Notes: a model not told the origin generated them from the letters alone. Positions 7,431-15,081 are shown, numbered from the stretch's first letter. The stretch is 16,648 bases of DNA from Spirochaetaceae bacterium (GCA_003141795.1 PLNO01000331.1:1-16648), one strand, 5' to 3'. Numbers and translations are program-made.

Positions 7431-7838
7431 ATGTACCAGACAATGAATCTCTCTCACGCAGAGGCTCAGGCGATGATCGCCGCGGTTCAGAAGAGGGTGG
7501 AAGCGGAGAAGAAGGCAGCGGCGATTGCGGTGACCGATTCCCATGGGGAGCTCATAGCCTTTCTCCGCATGGACGGGTGCGGTCTCCCGCCGCTGTATAT
7601 CGCGATCAACAAGGCCTACACCGCCGCCCGTGAGGGCAGACCTTCCGGAGATGTGGGCCAGGACGCGCGCGACAGGCCATTTCCGATAACCTACTACGGC
7701 AATCTGCGGTATGTGGGCTGGGCGGGTGGCTTCCCCGCCATGCACGACGGGAAGGTCGTGGGCGCAATAGGCATCAGCGGGCTGGACGAGGAGCAGGAAA
7801 CCAAGCTGGCGCGCACCGCCCTTGAGTTGGTGAAATAG
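7431..7838 (+). CDS. GlcG/HbpS-family (DUF336) protein
   Basis: A 135-residue single-domain protein of the GlcG/HbpS/PduO-C family. It shows the usual N-terminal LSHAEAQAMIAAVQKRVEAE helix, the strand IAVTDSHGELIAFLRMDG, the helix with NKAYTAA, and the C-terminal GGFPAMHDGKVVGAIGISG. Characterised relatives bind haem or related cofactors, or sit beside alpha-hydroxyacid oxidation and cobalamin genes, but no catalytic role is settled. The start is fixed by AGGAGG 8 nt before ATG 7431. It sits between the Gfo/Idh and URO-D-like genes and is probably cotranscribed with them. A role as small accessory or cofactor-binding partner is inference. Confidence 0.85.
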   Translation: MYQTMNLSHAEAQAMIAAVQKRVEAEKKAAAIAVTDSHGELIAFLRMDGCGLPPLYIAINKAYTAAREGRPSGDVGQDARDRPFPITYYGNLRYVGWAGGFPAMHDGKVVGAIGISGLDEEQETKLARTALELVK

Positions 7839-7846
7839 TGTAGTTG

Positions 7847-7874
7847 CCGCGCAACAGGGTGGGGAGTTGCGCGG
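7847..7874. repeat. Intergenic hairpin
   Basis: A perfect 9-bp stem (CCGCGCAAC with GTTGCGCGG) with a 10-nt loop lies just after the GlcG-like stop and before the URO-D-like gene. There is no T-run. It may modulate relative expression within the operon. Confidence 0.5.
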
Positions 7875-7946
7875 AAGAAAAGGTACAGGGTTTGGCGTCG
7901 CACTCTCCCCTTCGGCTTGGCGAATCGGTACAAGGAGGAATCGTGT

Positions 7947-9023
7947 ATGCTCGTGCCTGACTTGCTTCCGGCGAACCATCGACCCGACTATCGGCGCCTC
8001 GAGAAGGTGCTCACCCGAAGCTCGCTTCCGGACAGGGTTCCCTTCTATGAGCTGTTTGTCGGTGATGTGATGGTGGAACGGATGACAGGCAAAAAGCCTT
8101 CTCCGGCCGCCGAGGTCGAGATGTACTACCGGCTCGGTCATGACTACTGCAACTTCTCTCCTGACATGGGTCTCGCGCAAACCGATTTGCTGGTAGCGAA
8201 CGACACCGGAGAGAACAACAAGCAGGGCAAGCGGGAGTGGCTCGATTCGGAACAGGGAATCATCACGTCGCGCAGTGACCTCGATGCCTACGACTGGCCC
8301 GTCATTGGCGACTGGTGCTGCGCCGCTTTTGCCGAGTACGAGCGCCTTCTCCCGGAAGGCATGAAGATCGTGATCCGTCCCGTCGGCGTCTTCGAGAACG
8401 TAAGAAGGCTCGTAGGCCTGGTCCCCCTCTCGCTCCTTCTCTACGATGATCCCGGGCTTGTGTCGGACATCTTTGAGAGGGTGGGGAGCACGATCTATGG
8501 CGCCATCAAACACACATTTGATCACGTGAACCTCCATAACGTTTTTGCATGCATCATGGGCGATGACCTCGCTCATGGCAGGGGACTCATTTTTGACCCG
8601 GAGGTGTACCGACTGAACGTATTCCCCTGGATGAAAAGGGTGGCAGATCTTGTGCACTCTCACGGTATGCCGTTTGGGTTGCATTCCTGCGGAGATAACG
8701 AGCAGATCATAGATGAATTGATCGACGACGTGGGTATCGATGCAAAGCACTCCTTCCAGGATAACGTGATCCCGGTAACCCGCTTCAAGGAAAAGCATGG
8801 CGACCGGCTGGCGGTACTGGGGGGGATCGATATGGACAAGCTCGCCACCTTGCCCATCGAAGAGTTCAGACGTTACTGCCGCGAAGTCCTCTCAGTTTGC
8901 ATGAAAGGGGGAGGATACGCTCTTGGTACGGGCAATGATCCAGCGACCTTCATACATCTCGAGAACTTCTATGCCATGCACGAAGAGGGCATGCATCATG
9001 GCCGCTACGTGGGCGTGAAATAG
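7947..9023 (+). CDS. Uroporphyrinogen decarboxylase-superfamily protein (not HemE)
   Basis: A 358-residue TIM-barrel protein of the URO-D/methyltransferase superfamily. It lacks the N-terminal RQAGRY-type arginine motif of true HemE. It has HSCGD (His246, Cys248), reminiscent of the zinc HxC motif of MtaA/MtbA-type corrinoid methyltransferases. VLGGIDMDKL (290-299) and GTGNDPA (327-333) are typical of the large uncharacterised branch found beside sugar genes; the third methyltransferase cysteine is not evident. No corrinoid protein is encoded in the window, so methyl transfer is only a possibility. ATG 7947 is chosen because AAGGAGG lies 8 nt upstream. A fragment of a close paralogue survives at 15243-15401. 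Confidence 0.82.
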   Translation: MLVPDLLPANHRPDYRRLEKVLTRSSLPDRVPFYELFVGDVMVERMTGKKPSPAAEVEMYYRLGHDYCNFSPDMGLAQTDLLVANDTGENNKQGKREWLDSEQGIITSRSDLDAYDWPVIGDWCCAAFAEYERLLPEGMKIVIRPVGVFENVRRLVGLVPLSLLLYDDPGLVSDIFERVGSTIYGAIKHTFDHVNLHNVFACIMGDDLAHGRGLIFDPEVYRLNVFPWMKRVADLVHSHGMPFGLHSCGDNEQIIDELIDDVGIDAKHSFQDNVIPVTRFKEKHGDRLAVLGGIDMDKLATLPIEEFRRYCREVLSVCMKGGGYALGTGNDPATFIHLENFYAMHEEGMHHGRYVGVK

Positions 9024-9062
9024 CGCTGGCCTCAACCGTGCATGATTGTATCCGCGCACGCA

Positions 9063-9106
9063 CCGTTCCGTTCCGAAAAGCCGGCTGGTTCGGAGAAGGT
9101 GGGTAG
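9063..9106 (+). pseudogene. Relic of a Gfo/Idh dehydrogenase 3' end
   Basis: This stretch aligns with the last 45 bp of the Gfo/Idh gene (7316-7360) at roughly three quarters of positions, including an uninterrupted 16-bp match. It reads FRSEKPAGSEKVG against FRSEKSGSWEKVG, with a one-base deletion before the stop. It is not part of any open gene. I interpret it as the decayed tail of a lost paralogue downstream of the URO-D-like gene. Confidence 0.6.
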
Positions 9107-9121
9107 AACATCGCCCTCTCT

Positions 9122-9155
9122 GCACTCTCCTAAGAAGAGCGTGCCGGGTTTTTTT
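9122..9155 (+). terminator. Probable Rho-independent terminator after the URO-D-like gene
   Basis: An imperfect stem (GCAC-TCT pairing with AGA-GC-GTGC, with a 2-nt bulge) is followed after CGGG by seven T residues (9149-9155). It would separate the Gfo/Idh operon from the SDR/kinase/LarA group. A TTGAC...GTCAA dyad (9154-9171) follows. I see no convincing promoter between here and the SDR start at 9294. Confidence 0.5.
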
Positions 9156-9293
9156 GACCGAAGCGAGTCAACCGAATCTCGCCTGCGGACCTGAAGCCCT
9201 GATAACTCATGGGGCCCTTTGGATACGCCATGGTCATCAGCACCTCATCAGGCTGACAAGCCTTTTATTGGATTGGGATAAGGAGTTGGAAAT

Positions 9294-10115
9294 ATGAGTT
9301 ACCTTGAAAAGATGTTCGGGTGTGCCGGGGAGGTGGCTGCCATCACCGGCGGCGGAGGCGTCATCGCAGGGGCCCTCGCGGCAGCCCTCTTGAGGGCCGG
9401 CGCCAGAGTGAGCCTCTGGGACATCAGCGAGCGCGACGCTACCGCCGCGCGTGCACGACTTGCTGCAGATTTGGGCGCGGATGTCGCTGACCGGATCCTG
9501 GCGGTGCAGGCCGACACGACGTCCGAGGAATCTGTAAAGGCTGCGATGGAAGCCACCATGAAGTCCTTCGGCGGCATGAGCGTGCTTATCAATTGCGCAG
9601 GAGGAAACAGGGGCCAGGCGAGATTTCTGGATATGGACGTTGCGCAGTTCGAGCAAATCCTCCGACTCAATCTCCTTGCAGGCCTGGTCGTACCCACAAA
9701 GGTCGTCGCGACGCGATGGATCGAAGAGAAGACGCAGGGATCCGTTATCAACATGGCATCAATGGCCTCTTTCATTCCTCTCTCCGGAGTCTGGGCGTAC
9801 GATGCTGCGAAGTCGGCGGTCAGGAATCTCACAATGGCAACGGCGAAGGAGTTCGCCCCCCATGGGATACGGGTCAACGCGCTTGCACCAGGTTTCTTCA
9901 TCGGAAAGCAAAACCATGCCCTTCTCATCGACGAAAATACCGGGGAGCTCACGGAGCGGGGAAAAAACGTCATCCGCCACACCCCGTTCGGCAGATTCGG
10001 CGACGTGTCGGAACTTTCCGGAGCGCTTCTGTTTCTCGTGAGCAACTCAGCGGCGGGTTTCGTTACAGGCGTCACAGTACCTGTGGACGGCGGGTACCTT
10101 GTCGACAATATCTAA
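9294..10115 (+). CDS. uxuB: UxuB-type SDR: D-mannonate (fructuronate) oxidoreductase-like
   Basis: A 273-residue classical SDR. The cofactor motif is TGGGGVIAG (18-26), with NCAG at 100-103, catalytic Ser156 in NMASMAS, and Tyr169/Lys173 in WAYDAAK. The substrate loop NHALLIDENTGELTERGKNV leading to RHTPFGRFG is characteristic of the Bacillus YjmF/UxuB SDR type, which reduces D-fructuronate to D-mannonate. Related gluconate 5-dehydrogenases lack this long loop. ATG 9294 is preceded by AAGGAG at 8 nt. It is the first gene of a group with the FGGY kinase and the LarA-like enzyme, and uronate isomerase lies at 13644-15059. Its role as the second step of uronate use is therefore well supported by context, though tagaturonate/altronate is an alternative substrate pair. 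Confidence 0.8.
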   Translation: MSYLEKMFGCAGEVAAITGGGGVIAGALAAALLRAGARVSLWDISERDATAARARLAADLGADVADRILAVQADTTSEESVKAAMEATMKSFGGMSVLINCAGGNRGQARFLDMDVAQFEQILRLNLLAGLVVPTKVVATRWIEEKTQGSVINMASMASFIPLSGVWAYDAAKSAVRNLTMATAKEFAPHGIRVNALAPGFFIGKQNHALLIDENTGELTERGKNVIRHTPFGRFGDVSELSGALLFLVSNSAAGFVTGVTVPVDGGYLVDNI

Positions 10116-10129
10116 AGGCGGAGCCAGTC

Positions 10130-10165
10130 ATGAGCATAAACTGCTGTGATGATTCTCACAATTGA
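10130..10165 (+). other. Eleven-codon ORF overlapping the kinase start
   Basis: GGCGGAG precedes an ATG that opens the tiny frame MSINCCDDSHN-stop. The kinase ATG (10149) lies inside it in another frame and has no Shine-Dalgarno sequence of its own. The mini-ORF may bring ribosomes to the kinase by coupling or reinitiation. It may also be accidental. Confidence 0.3.
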
Positions 10166-11645
10166 CATTGGAGGAACCTCGGTTCGTGCGCTCCTGTTCG
10201 ACGGGCGCGGGGTGCAGATACCAGGGCTGGAGGCACGTCGTCCGTCGTCTCTTCGTCAAACGGCGGACGGGGGCGTCGAGGCCGACGCGGAGGAGTTTCT
10301 CGGGACGGTCTCAGAGTGCATCGACGAGGCCCTCGTCAAGGTAGGGGTCGAGTCGGCTGCCAAATCCAGCGTGGACGGAAGCGGGGTCGAATCAATTGAC
10401 GGCGTGGCATTCTCCACCTTCTGGCACAGCTTGGTCGGAGTATCACGGGAGGGAAGAGCGGTGACCCCGCTGTATACGCTGGGCGACTCCAGGAGTGGTC
10501 CGGCATGTGAACGGCTCGCAAAAATGGTGGATGCCGCGGCGGTTCATCAGCGTACGGGGTGCGTCGTGCACCCGAGCTACCCTCCGGCGAAGCTCTTGTG
10601 GCTGAAAGAAACCAAGCGTGATGTCTTTGATCGTGTGGCGTGGTGGTGCTCGATCGGCGAGTATATCCAATACCGACTCTTCGGCCGAAGGTTGTGCAGC
10701 ATTTCCATTGCTTCTGGTTCTGGCCTGTGGAATCGGATACGCTGTGAATGGGATGCCGAGCTTCTTGAAACGCTGGGCATCTCAGAGGAACAGCTGTCTA
10801 CGGTAGGCGACATGGACTCCCCATTCGTAGGACTGAGCCACCCCTATGGCGAGCGGTGGCCCTCCCTGCGCTCTGTGCCGTGGTATCCCGCTTTGGCTGA
10901 TGGGGCGTGCAGCAGTATCGGTAGTGGTTGCACCGGGCCTTCGCGTGCGGCAGTAATGATTGGCACGACCGGGGCTATGCGGATCGTCGTGCCTGAAGCT
11001 CCCCAGAGAATCCCCAGCGGGTTATGGTGCTATCGGGTAGATCGCGCCCGGGCAGTGATTGGGGGCGCGATCGCCAACGGCGGCGATCTCTATGAATGGC
11101 TGACCCGGACTCTACGGCTCGAGATGCCCACTGACGCGCTGGACGCCGAAATCCTTGGAAGGGGGCCGGCGTCGCACGGATTGACCGTCCTTCCGTATCT
11201 TTCTGGGGAGCGCAGTCCGGGATGGAGATCGGATGCCAGGGCGGCTGTGCTTGGAATCGACGGCGGTACGACTTCCATGGACGTGCTCCAGGCCGCGATG
11301 GAATCCGTCGCCTATTGCTTCGCGTCGATATGGCGGCTCCTGTGTGCCGCGTTACCCCCAGTCGCGCAGCTTGTCGCGACTGGCGGGGCTTTGCAGAAGT
11401 CGAGAGCTTGGAACCAGATTCTGGCGGACGTCTTGGGCGAGCCCATTACCCTCTCCCGCGTCTCCGAGGCTTCCGCACGGGGGGCCGCTCTGCTTGCGTT
11501 GGAGGCGTCGGGCGCGATAGGGAGGGTCGAAGAAGTAGATCCTTTCCTGGGGGCGACGTTCGAGCCTCGGAGTGACTTTCACGGTGTTCATGCGATTTCG
11601 ATGAATCGTTTCGAGAACTACTACAGAAAGCTCTATGGTGGTTGA
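10149..11645 (+). CDS. FGGY-family carbohydrate kinase, probably gluconokinase-like
   Basis: A 498-residue two-domain FGGY kinase. The N-terminal phosphate-binding loop is TIDIGGTSVRALLFD (residues 4-18). The catalytic aspartate lies in ALADGACSSIGSG, the ATP-site loop is MIGTTGAMRI, and the C-terminal ADENOSINE-loop region includes VATGGALQKS and EASARGAAL. The segments GCVVHPSYPPAKLLWLKE and SISIASGSGLW resemble actinobacterial and similar FGGY gluconokinases more than xylulokinases. Gluconate to 6-phosphogluconate is my preferred reaction. The start is ATG 10149 (GTG 10146 is just upstream); neither has a close ribosome-binding site, see the mini-ORF at 10130-10165. It lies 33 nt after the SDR gene and is probably cotranscribed with it. 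Confidence 0.8.
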   Translation: MILTIDIGGTSVRALLFDGRGVQIPGLEARRPSSLRQTADGGVEADAEEFLGTVSECIDEALVKVGVESAAKSSVDGSGVESIDGVAFSTFWHSLVGVSREGRAVTPLYTLGDSRSGPACERLAKMVDAAAVHQRTGCVVHPSYPPAKLLWLKETKRDVFDRVAWWCSIGEYIQYRLFGRRLCSISIASGSGLWNRIRCEWDAELLETLGISEEQLSTVGDMDSPFVGLSHPYGERWPSLRSVPWYPALADGACSSIGSGCTGPSRAAVMIGTTGAMRIVVPEAPQRIPSGLWCYRVDRARAVIGGAIANGGDLYEWLTRTLRLEMPTDALDAEILGRGPASHGLTVLPYLSGERSPGWRSDARAAVLGIDGGTTSMDVLQAAMESVAYCFASIWRLLCAALPPVAQLVATGGALQKSRAWNQILADVLGEPITLSRVSEASARGAALLALEASGAIGRVEEVDPFLGATFEPRSDFHGVHAISMNRFENYYRKLYGG

Positions 11646-12003
11646 TCCCGCGGTCGGCAATATAGAGTGCGTCCCTAAAAACGAGACTCTTGCTCGTGAA
11701 ATAGGTATTTTCCCCATCGCACCAAGTTAAGCCTGAGAAAGGAGAATGCGGAGTAGTTGAACCTTTCGCACGTTTTTTCGAATACGAAGCTACATCTCAA
11801 CGATAAGAAAGTAAGGGCTGTCAGTGATCGACGCTATCATGAACGCACTCGAGAAGGATCTGACCCTATGAGACTCCTTTCAAACTATCTGAATGGATAC
11901 GCTTTATCAGTCATTTCGGGATGCAACAGGTGTCCCGGTTCGCCCGGGAAACTTGGGAGTTAGACGCCTCCCTTCCCGAAACACTTCCCTGGAGGGTGTG
12001 GAC
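11646..12003. other. Intergenic region before the LarA-like gene
   Basis: No convincing gene is present. A 5-bp hairpin (ACGAG...CTCGT) lies near 11680. A TGCG...CGCA dyad followed by TTTTTT (about 11747-11776) could be a weak terminator after the kinase. Open frames starting at 11757 and 11893 have no family resemblance or good ribosome-binding sites. A promoter for the next gene may lie here but I cannot place it confidently. Confidence 0.4.
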
Positions 12004-13278
12004 ATGCTCTATTACGCACGCGGCTCTGCGCAGGATGCCTTCTCTGACGATGAGATACGGGACGGACTGTCTGAAGCTTTCGGCAAGTTGGGGAAACGCT
12101 CCCGCGTCCTGGCTGTGCCGCCGGACTTCACGCGTTTTCATTCACGGGCTGGCAGGATCACGGAGCTCGTATGGGAGTACTACGGAGCAGCTCTCAAGGA
12201 TGTCCTTCCTGCAACGGGAACGCACTTCGAGGTGACCGACAGGGAGAAGGCCACGATGTTCGGCGCCGTTCCGAAGTCCCTGTTTCGAGTCCATTATTGG
12301 AAGCAAGACCTCGAGACCCTCGGCAGAATCCCAGCAGATTTCATTGCATCGGTGTCAGAGGGAAAGCTTTCCTACGACTGGCCGGCACAGGTCGACCGGC
12401 TCGTCGCCAGGGGTGGGCACGATCTGATTCTTTCCATCGGACAAGTTGTGCCCCACGAGGTCGTCGGCATGGCCGGCTATAACAAGAACATCTTCATCGG
12501 AACGGGCGGCCGGGAGGCCATCAATAAGAGCCATTACCTCGGCGCGGTCTACGGCATGGAGCGCATGATGGGCAAGGCTGACACGCCGGTGCGCGCCGTG
12601 CTCGATGAGGCGAGCCGCCGCTTTGCCCGGGACCTCCCTATCGTGTACGTCCTGACCGTGGTAGGCCGAGAGACGAACGGCAGTCTCGCGCTCAAAGGGC
12701 TGTTCATAGGTGACGACCGGGAGGTCTTTGTCAGGGCGGCCGAGCTTTCCCTCGAAGTGAACTTCACCCTTGTGGAGAAGCCGCTCTCACGCGTTGTGGT
12801 GTATCTCGATCCAGGTGAGTTCAAGAGCACCTGGCTGGGGAACAAGTCGATCTATCGTACCCGCATGGCCATTGCGGACGGCGGGGAGCTTATCGTGCTT
12901 GCGCCCGGCGTGCGTCAGTTCGGGGAGGATCCCGGCATCGACCGACTCATCCGCAAGTACGGCTACTTCGCCACCCCGCGCATCCTCTCCCTCGTGGATG
13001 AAAACGACGATCTGAAGCAGAACCTAAGCGTCGCCGCGCACCTCATCCATGGCTCGTCGGAGGACAGGTTTTCCATCACCTACTGTCCTGCAGGCTTAAG
13101 CCGTGAGAATGTGGAGAAAGCCGGCTTCCGCTACGCTGAACTTTCTTCGATGATGAAGCGTTACGATCCCCACGTCATGAGTGAGGGTTGGAACGAGCTG
13201 CCACACGGCGAGAGTGTGTATTACATCTCGAATCCCGCCATCGGCCTGTGGGCGTCGCGGGACAGGTTCGAGTCGTGA
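12004..13278 (+). CDS. LarA-family nickel-dependent hydroxyacid racemase/epimerase
   Basis: A 424-residue protein, the size of Lactiplantibacillus LarA. It has DFTR (41-44) for the DxTR substrate-site motif, GTHFEVTDRE with His74 for LarA His108, and PHEVVGMAGYNK with His151 and Lys161. The His151-Lys161 spacing of ten residues equals that of LarA His174 and Lys184, the lysine that carries the nickel-pincer nucleotide cofactor. The enzyme should therefore racemise or epimerise an alpha-hydroxyacid by hydride transfer, and needs LarB/C/E-type cofactor synthesis encoded elsewhere. LarA relatives acting on gluconate C2 have been described. With mannonate-forming and gluconate-kinase genes upstream, mannonate/gluconate 2-epimerisation is the likely job, by inference. 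ATG 12004 follows GGAGG at 8 nt; the frame is open back to 11893. A gnd relic begins 21 nt after the stop. Confidence 0.85.
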   Translation: MLYYARGSAQDAFSDDEIRDGLSEAFGKLGKRSRVLAVPPDFTRFHSRAGRITELVWEYYGAALKDVLPATGTHFEVTDREKATMFGAVPKSLFRVHYWKQDLETLGRIPADFIASVSEGKLSYDWPAQVDRLVARGGHDLILSIGQVVPHEVVGMAGYNKNIFIGTGGREAINKSHYLGAVYGMERMMGKADTPVRAVLDEASRRFARDLPIVYVLTVVGRETNGSLALKGLFIGDDREVFVRAAELSLEVNFTLVEKPLSRVVVYLDPGEFKSTWLGNKSIYRTRMAIADGGELIVLAPGVRQFGEDPGIDRLIRKYGYFATPRILSLVDENDDLKQNLSVAAHLIHGSSEDRFSITYCPAGLSRENVEKAGFRYAELSSMMKRYDPHVMSEGWNELPHGESVYYISNPAIGLWASRDRFES

Positions 13279-13299
13279 TCGTGTGGAGCGTGTATCGAA

Positions 13300-13595
13300 A
13301 TGAAGGCTGGTTTCGGACTGATCAAGCCGGCCGTCATGGACCAGGTCATCGTTCTTAATGTCAACGATAAAGGATACCCGGCCATGGTGTACCACTGGAC
13401 CGTTGCCGCAATAGACGGGTTATTGATGGATGCCGCGCATGGGCAGACGACGACTTACGAGGCGCGCGGATCATGTTTCTTGTGAAGGCGGGAGGCTCGG
13501 TGGATCAGGCCATCGCTAAACTCCTCCCCCATCTCAAGAGCCCGGGAATTGATCAATCGGTTGGGGAAACTCCCGTTTCACCGACATGATGCGAA
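13300..13595 (+). pseudogene. gnd: Decayed 6-phosphogluconate dehydrogenase gene (5' part)
   Basis: Three reading frames together spell the N-terminal third of 6-phosphogluconate dehydrogenase. From ATG 13300: GFGLIKPAVMDQ, NVNDKGYPAMVY, TVAAIDGLL (family GLIGLAVMGQN, N..DKGY.VAVYNRT). From about 13470, one frame over: IMFLVKAGGSVDQAIAKLLP (family MLMVKAG..VD..I..LLPHL). From 13565, in the third frame: GNSRFTDMMR (family DGGNS.F.DT.RR). Two frameshifts, a deletion of about 20 residues between the first two parts and loss of the C-terminal domain make it non-functional, and conserved glycines are changed. It starts 21 nt after the LarA-like gene, so it was probably the next gene of that operon. 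Confidence 0.85.
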
Positions 13596-13643
13596 CTATC
13601 GTTCGAAGGACTTCCAGGAAGTTGATGCCGTGCGACATTCGTT

Positions 13644-15059
13644 CTATTTCGTTGGAATAGCAAATAGCTCTACAGCGTTACGAAAACAGATGTCCTGAAC
13701 GACCCCGCCCACCAAGCCGAAATCGTACGGAATGTCTCCAGACTGCATGCCCGCGCCCAGAATGGAACAGAGTATACGCCTGAAGTACTCATGACGGGGA
13801 AAGGAGAGAAAACTCCTCGAGTCAGTTACCATGCCGACGAATCGGGAGATTAGGCCCATGTTCGTGAGCATGTGCAGCTGCTCCTCGATCCCGTGCTTCT
13901 GGTCGTTGAACCACCATGCAGATCCGAACTGTATCCGCCCCCGCACCTTTTCCTTGGGGAAGCATCCGGCAATTGCAGCGATCAGCGCGTTATCAGCGGG
14001 ATTGATACAGTAAAGGATGGTTTTCGGCAACCTGTCTTCGGCTTCCAGCGTGTTGAAGAACAGCGCCAAGGGTCGGGCGAGAGAGAAATCGCCAATGGTG
14101 TCAAACCCCGTGTTAGGTCCTATGGCCTCCATGAACCGCGAATTGACGTTCCGAAGAGCGCCAAGATGAAGTTGTTGTACCCAATCCTTTTCGGCATCCA
14201 TTCTCGCAAACTCGACAAGAAGAGCCGACTTGAACGCCCGCGCATCTGCAGGTTCGGCAAGCCTGCCTCCCCTCAGGTCCTTGAATATCCGCTGCGCGTC
14301 TTGCGCGCTGCATTTCTCAGTATAGGGCTCTTCTATCCCGTGATCTGAGGAACGGCACCCCAGCTTGTGGAAAGCGTCGTGCCGCTCCCGCAAGGCTTGG
14401 AGAAAATCCTCCCAGCCACAAATACCGATTCCAGAGGCCTTTTCGAGCTTGCCTACCCACGCGTTCCATTGCGGGGCGTCCTCGATAGCCAGCGCAGCGT
14501 CGGCACGGAAGGTCGGAACCACATTGACGGAAAAAGAGGTGTCAGATGCAAGCAGTGCGTGGTTGTCCAGCGAATCCACCGGATCGTCGGTGGTGCACAC
14601 TACCTTCACATTCATCCGAATCAGGAGTTGTCGTACACGGTACTCATTGAGGGATAAGAGCGCATTGCAGCGTTCGTAGATGGTTTCGGCTGTTGAAGGG
14701 GAGAGCAGTATGTCTTCAATACCGAAATAGCGTTTCAGCTCGAGATGAGTCCAGTGGTAGAGCGGGTTTCCGATCGTCGTGGGAACGACCGCCGCCCAGG
14801 CGAGGAATTTTTCCTTTTCCGATGAATCCCCGGTAATGAGCCTCTCGGGAACGCCGTTAGAGCGCATCGCTCGCCACTTGTAATGATCTCCTGCGAGCCA
14901 AGCTTCCGTGAGCCCTGAGAAAGACGCATTTTCTGCGATCTGTCGCACCGGGAGGTGGCAGTGAAAGTCCATGATAGGCATGTCCTTGGCATAGTCGTTG
15001 TACAAACGCCGCGCTGCACGTGTCGGGAGCAAGAACTCTTCTCCCATGAATTTTCTCAT
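13644..15059 (-). CDS. uxaC: Uronate isomerase (glucuronate/galacturonate isomerase)
   Basis: A 471-residue protein of normal UxaC length in the amidohydrolase-like superfamily. It isomerises D-glucuronate to D-fructuronate or D-galacturonate to D-tagaturonate. It has the N-terminal metal motif MDFHCHLP (His33, His35), GDHYKWRAMRSNGV, the TTDDP strand end, RIQFGSAWWFNDQ and GMVTDSRSFLSFPRHEYFRR, all typical of UxaC. ATG 15059 is preceded by GGAGG at 6 nt. It is convergent with the SDR/kinase/LarA group and has its own promoter (15082-15111). Its downstream end almost touches the gnd relic. It supplies the first step of the uronate pathway proposed for this window. Confidence 0.95.
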   Translation of the reverse strand: MRKFMGEEFLLPTRAARRLYNDYAKDMPIMDFHCHLPVRQIAENASFSGLTEAWLAGDHYKWRAMRSNGVPERLITGDSSEKEKFLAWAAVVPTTIGNPLYHWTHLELKRYFGIEDILLSPSTAETIYERCNALLSLNEYRVRQLLIRMNVKVVCTTDDPVDSLDNHALLASDTSFSVNVVPTFRADAALAIEDAPQWNAWVGKLEKASGIGICGWEDFLQALRERHDAFHKLGCRSSDHGIEEPYTEKCSAQDAQRIFKDLRGGRLAEPADARAFKSALLVEFARMDAEKDWVQQLHLGALRNVNSRFMEAIGPNTGFDTIGDFSLARPLALFFNTLEAEDRLPKTILYCINPADNALIAAIAGCFPKEKVRGRIQFGSAWWFNDQKHGIEEQLHMLTNMGLISRFVGMVTDSRSFLSFPRHEYFRRILCSILGAGMQSGDIPYDFGLVGGVVQDICFRNAVELFAIPTK

Positions 15060-15081
15060 GCGATTCCTCCCATGTCACCGG

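Noticed and set aside
7194..8798. A 534-codon open frame on the minus strand opposite the Gfo/Idh, GlcG-like and URO-D-like genes
   Set aside because: It spans three well-supported plus-strand genes, has no family motifs and is a by-product of GC-rich codon use.
7947..9023. Assignment of the URO-D-like gene as hemE (haem synthesis)
   Set aside because: The N-terminal arginine motif of HemE is missing, the HSCG motif points to the methyltransferase-like branch, and the context is sugar catabolism.
9299..10108. A 269-codon minus-strand frame opposite the SDR
   Set aside because: It mirrors the SDR gene almost exactly and has no motif of its own.
11757..11963. A 68-codon frame from TTG 11757 before the LarA-like gene
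   Set aside because: The start codon is rare, AAAGGAG is too far (12 nt), and the translation resembles nothing I recognise.
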